A stretch of 64,000 nt of DNA from Desulfosarcina widdelii (GTDB lineage Bacteria > Desulfobacterota > Desulfobacteria > Desulfobacterales > Desulfosarcinaceae). The notes under the pieces are model-generated. The model saw only the letters and a program-made list of their open reading frames with translations. It made no database searches and was not told the origin of the DNA. The DNA lies in contig NZ_AP021875.1 in the NCBI RefSeq assembly GCF_009688965.1, forward strand, positions 1,178,001-1,242,000, in the 5' to 3' direction. The position numbers were made by a program, and so were the translations under genes. Positions 62,959 through 64,000 of this stretch are shown one piece after another (position 1 is the stretch's first letter; every line of letters begins with the position of its first letter).

Positions 62959-63660
62959 TCAGACCCCTTGGCATCCTGTCATACGGGCATGCTTGCGGGT
63001 GCCTGGATATTGGCGGCAGATGGCGGGTCGAACGTCGTGGATCGTGCAGATATATCTGTTCGGGACGTCACCGCGTTTCAACCAGGGGCAGGTTTCCGCA
63101 TACCGATTGGTTCCGGGAACCATCCAGATCCGGCAGGCCGTAACCAAGCCGTCCTGCTTAGTCGTACCTACCCATTTGAGGATATCGGTGCGCCCCAATT
63201 CAACCCAACGCCGGTAGTCGGCTACGGTGCAACCGTCCTTGTAGGCCAGTTTTCGGCAGCAGCGGCCGCACTGGAGGCAGATAAAATCGTCCATCCCGGT
63301 TTGGATCCATAAGCCCGGCAAAGATCGACCTTCCTTGCTCCGACCAGGCTTCACAGGGGTCTGGAATACCCGGGCGCATATTTTGGCCATCTGCTCCGGA
63401 AGTGGAAGCTGCCGGTCAAGCTGCTTGAGGATGAATTCACCAAGTCGGTCGACAGGCAGTGGCAACGGTTTTTTCAGACTGGATGATTTTAACCAGACCC
63501 TTTGACGATTTGGCTCTTGTATCAGATAGGCGTCATCGCCAAAAACCAGTGGGACCAGGGAGGCCAGAAGTTTCAGTTGATCGGGGTACTGGGAAAAGTC
63601 ACTGGCAATGGCGGCCACAGCCTCGTCAAGCGTAAGGAAAAGTTTCTCCCTATAGGGCAT
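62959..63660 (-). CDS. YkgJ-family cysteine-cluster protein
   Basis: 233 residues. An N-terminal domain of about 120 residues with no recognised family precedes the YkgJ zinc/iron-sulfur domain: FICLQCGRCCRKLAYKDGCT, AETCPWLKRGD, YICTIHDVRPAICRQYP. Proteins of this family are widely distributed and have unclear function; the CxxCxxCC pattern is fully intact. Confidence 0.85.
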   Translation of the reverse strand: MPYREKLFLTLDEAVAAIASDFSQYPDQLKLLASLVPLVFGDDAYLIQEPNRQRVWLKSSSLKKPLPLPVDRLGEFILKQLDRQLPLPEQMAKICARVFQTPVKPGRSKEGRSLPGLWIQTGMDDFICLQCGRCCRKLAYKDGCTVADYRRWVELGRTDILKWVGTTKQDGLVTACRIWMVPGTNRYAETCPWLKRGDVPNRYICTIHDVRPAICRQYPGTRKHARMTGCQGV

Positions 63661-64000
63661 CTTTAATTAACCTTGGCTTGTTACACATGGGGGACATTCC
63701 TTTCATACTCCGACGAATCCGTTCAAATCAAGGCTCTTGCATTGTAACCGCAAAAAGCGTCACCGTTTTTTTTAAATCCGATGTTGACTTGAAGGTCGTT
63801 TTTGAAATAGGTTCCTTGAAATTATTTTCCGACGTTTCACCTTCGCAACACCAATCCCCTAATTTTGCATATAAAATCTTGATTTCCGGCAATCGGGCAC
63901 TGTGATCGGCAGACAATAACGCCTGGAGTCAGAGCAGGAGGGTCTAAAGGGCAAATGAATCTATTTTTTCTTTCGATCTGGGTCATCGGCTCCGGCGGAG
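63661..64000. other. Right-edge gap
   Basis: No credible complete gene. A few codons at the very edge (from 63962 on the minus strand, SAGADDPDRKKK before TAG) could be the end of a gene reaching in from the right, but the evidence is too short to be firm. Confidence 0.35.

Noticed and set aside
63962..64000. C-terminal end of a further minus-strand gene at the right edge
   Set aside because: Only about 12 codons before a TAG are visible, too few to support a gene.
1..64000. CRISPR array, tRNA, rRNA or complete insertion sequence
   Set aside because: No regularly spaced repeats, no tRNA- or rRNA-like sequence and no complete transposase were seen on either strand.

Overview
The window looks like a chromosomal piece of a motile member of the Desulfobacterota, most likely a sulfate reducer of the Desulfosarcina type. 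This is inferred from the flagellar gene content, from dispersed repeats that I associate with that group (12-mer GGTTCAGGGTTC, a 125-bp palindrome next to fliF, a four-helix-bundle cassette), and from the hypothetical genes at the right end. No rRNA, tRNA or CRISPR array was seen.

Layout. (1) 1-22.5 kb, all on the minus strand: a nearly complete flagellar basal-body, export and hook cluster. Read in its own direction it runs from the FleQ-like regulator, the FlrC-like regulator, flgB-flgC-fliE-[inserted four-helix-bundle gene]-fliF-fliG-fliH-fliI, then fliJ-fliK-flgD-flgE, then fliL-fliM-fliN-fliO-fliP-fliQ-fliR-flhB, then flhA-flhF, with flhF running off the left edge. Five good matches to the sigma-54 -24/-12 element sit before the FlrC-like gene, flgB, fliJ, fliL and (weaker) flhA, which fits the two sigma-54 activators encoded in the cluster. 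(2) 23.2-25.2 kb, plus strand: a short flagellin with a sigma-28-type promoter, followed by flbT and flaF, a module best known from Alphaproteobacteria.

(3) 25.3-57.7 kb, minus strand: a long sugar and protein modification island, partly AT-rich. Its flagellin-proximal half encodes three TPR-linked GT41 (O-GlcNAc transferase/SPINDLY type) enzymes, a TPR-sulfotransferase fusion, a duplicated TPR protein, a glycosyltransferase-methyltransferase fusion and a Maf-type motility glycosyltransferase. Its distal half encodes a sialidase-like protein, GT2 and GT8 glycosyltransferases, a radical SAM protein, two methyltransferases, a CMP-sugar transferase, WbqC, two DegT-type aminotransferases, three more sulfotransferases, a NeuB-type synthase and a winged-helix regulator. 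A fragment of an IS481-type transposase interrupts it. The simplest reading is that a CMP-activated nonulosonic acid or related sugar is made here and that glycans, possibly sulfated and methylated, are attached to flagellin or other surface proteins.

(4) 58-64 kb: a TPR protein and a soluble hybrid histidine kinase, divergently transcribed, each with a sigma-28-like promoter, then a small lipoprotein, a PilZ protein, a DUF3783-like protein, a Cys-rich hypothetical and a YkgJ-type zinc/iron-cluster protein.

Together the window describes a flagellum with a three-tier regulatory logic (FleQ/FlrC with sigma-54, then sigma-28) and a large neighbouring modification locus whose substrate is not proven by the sequence.
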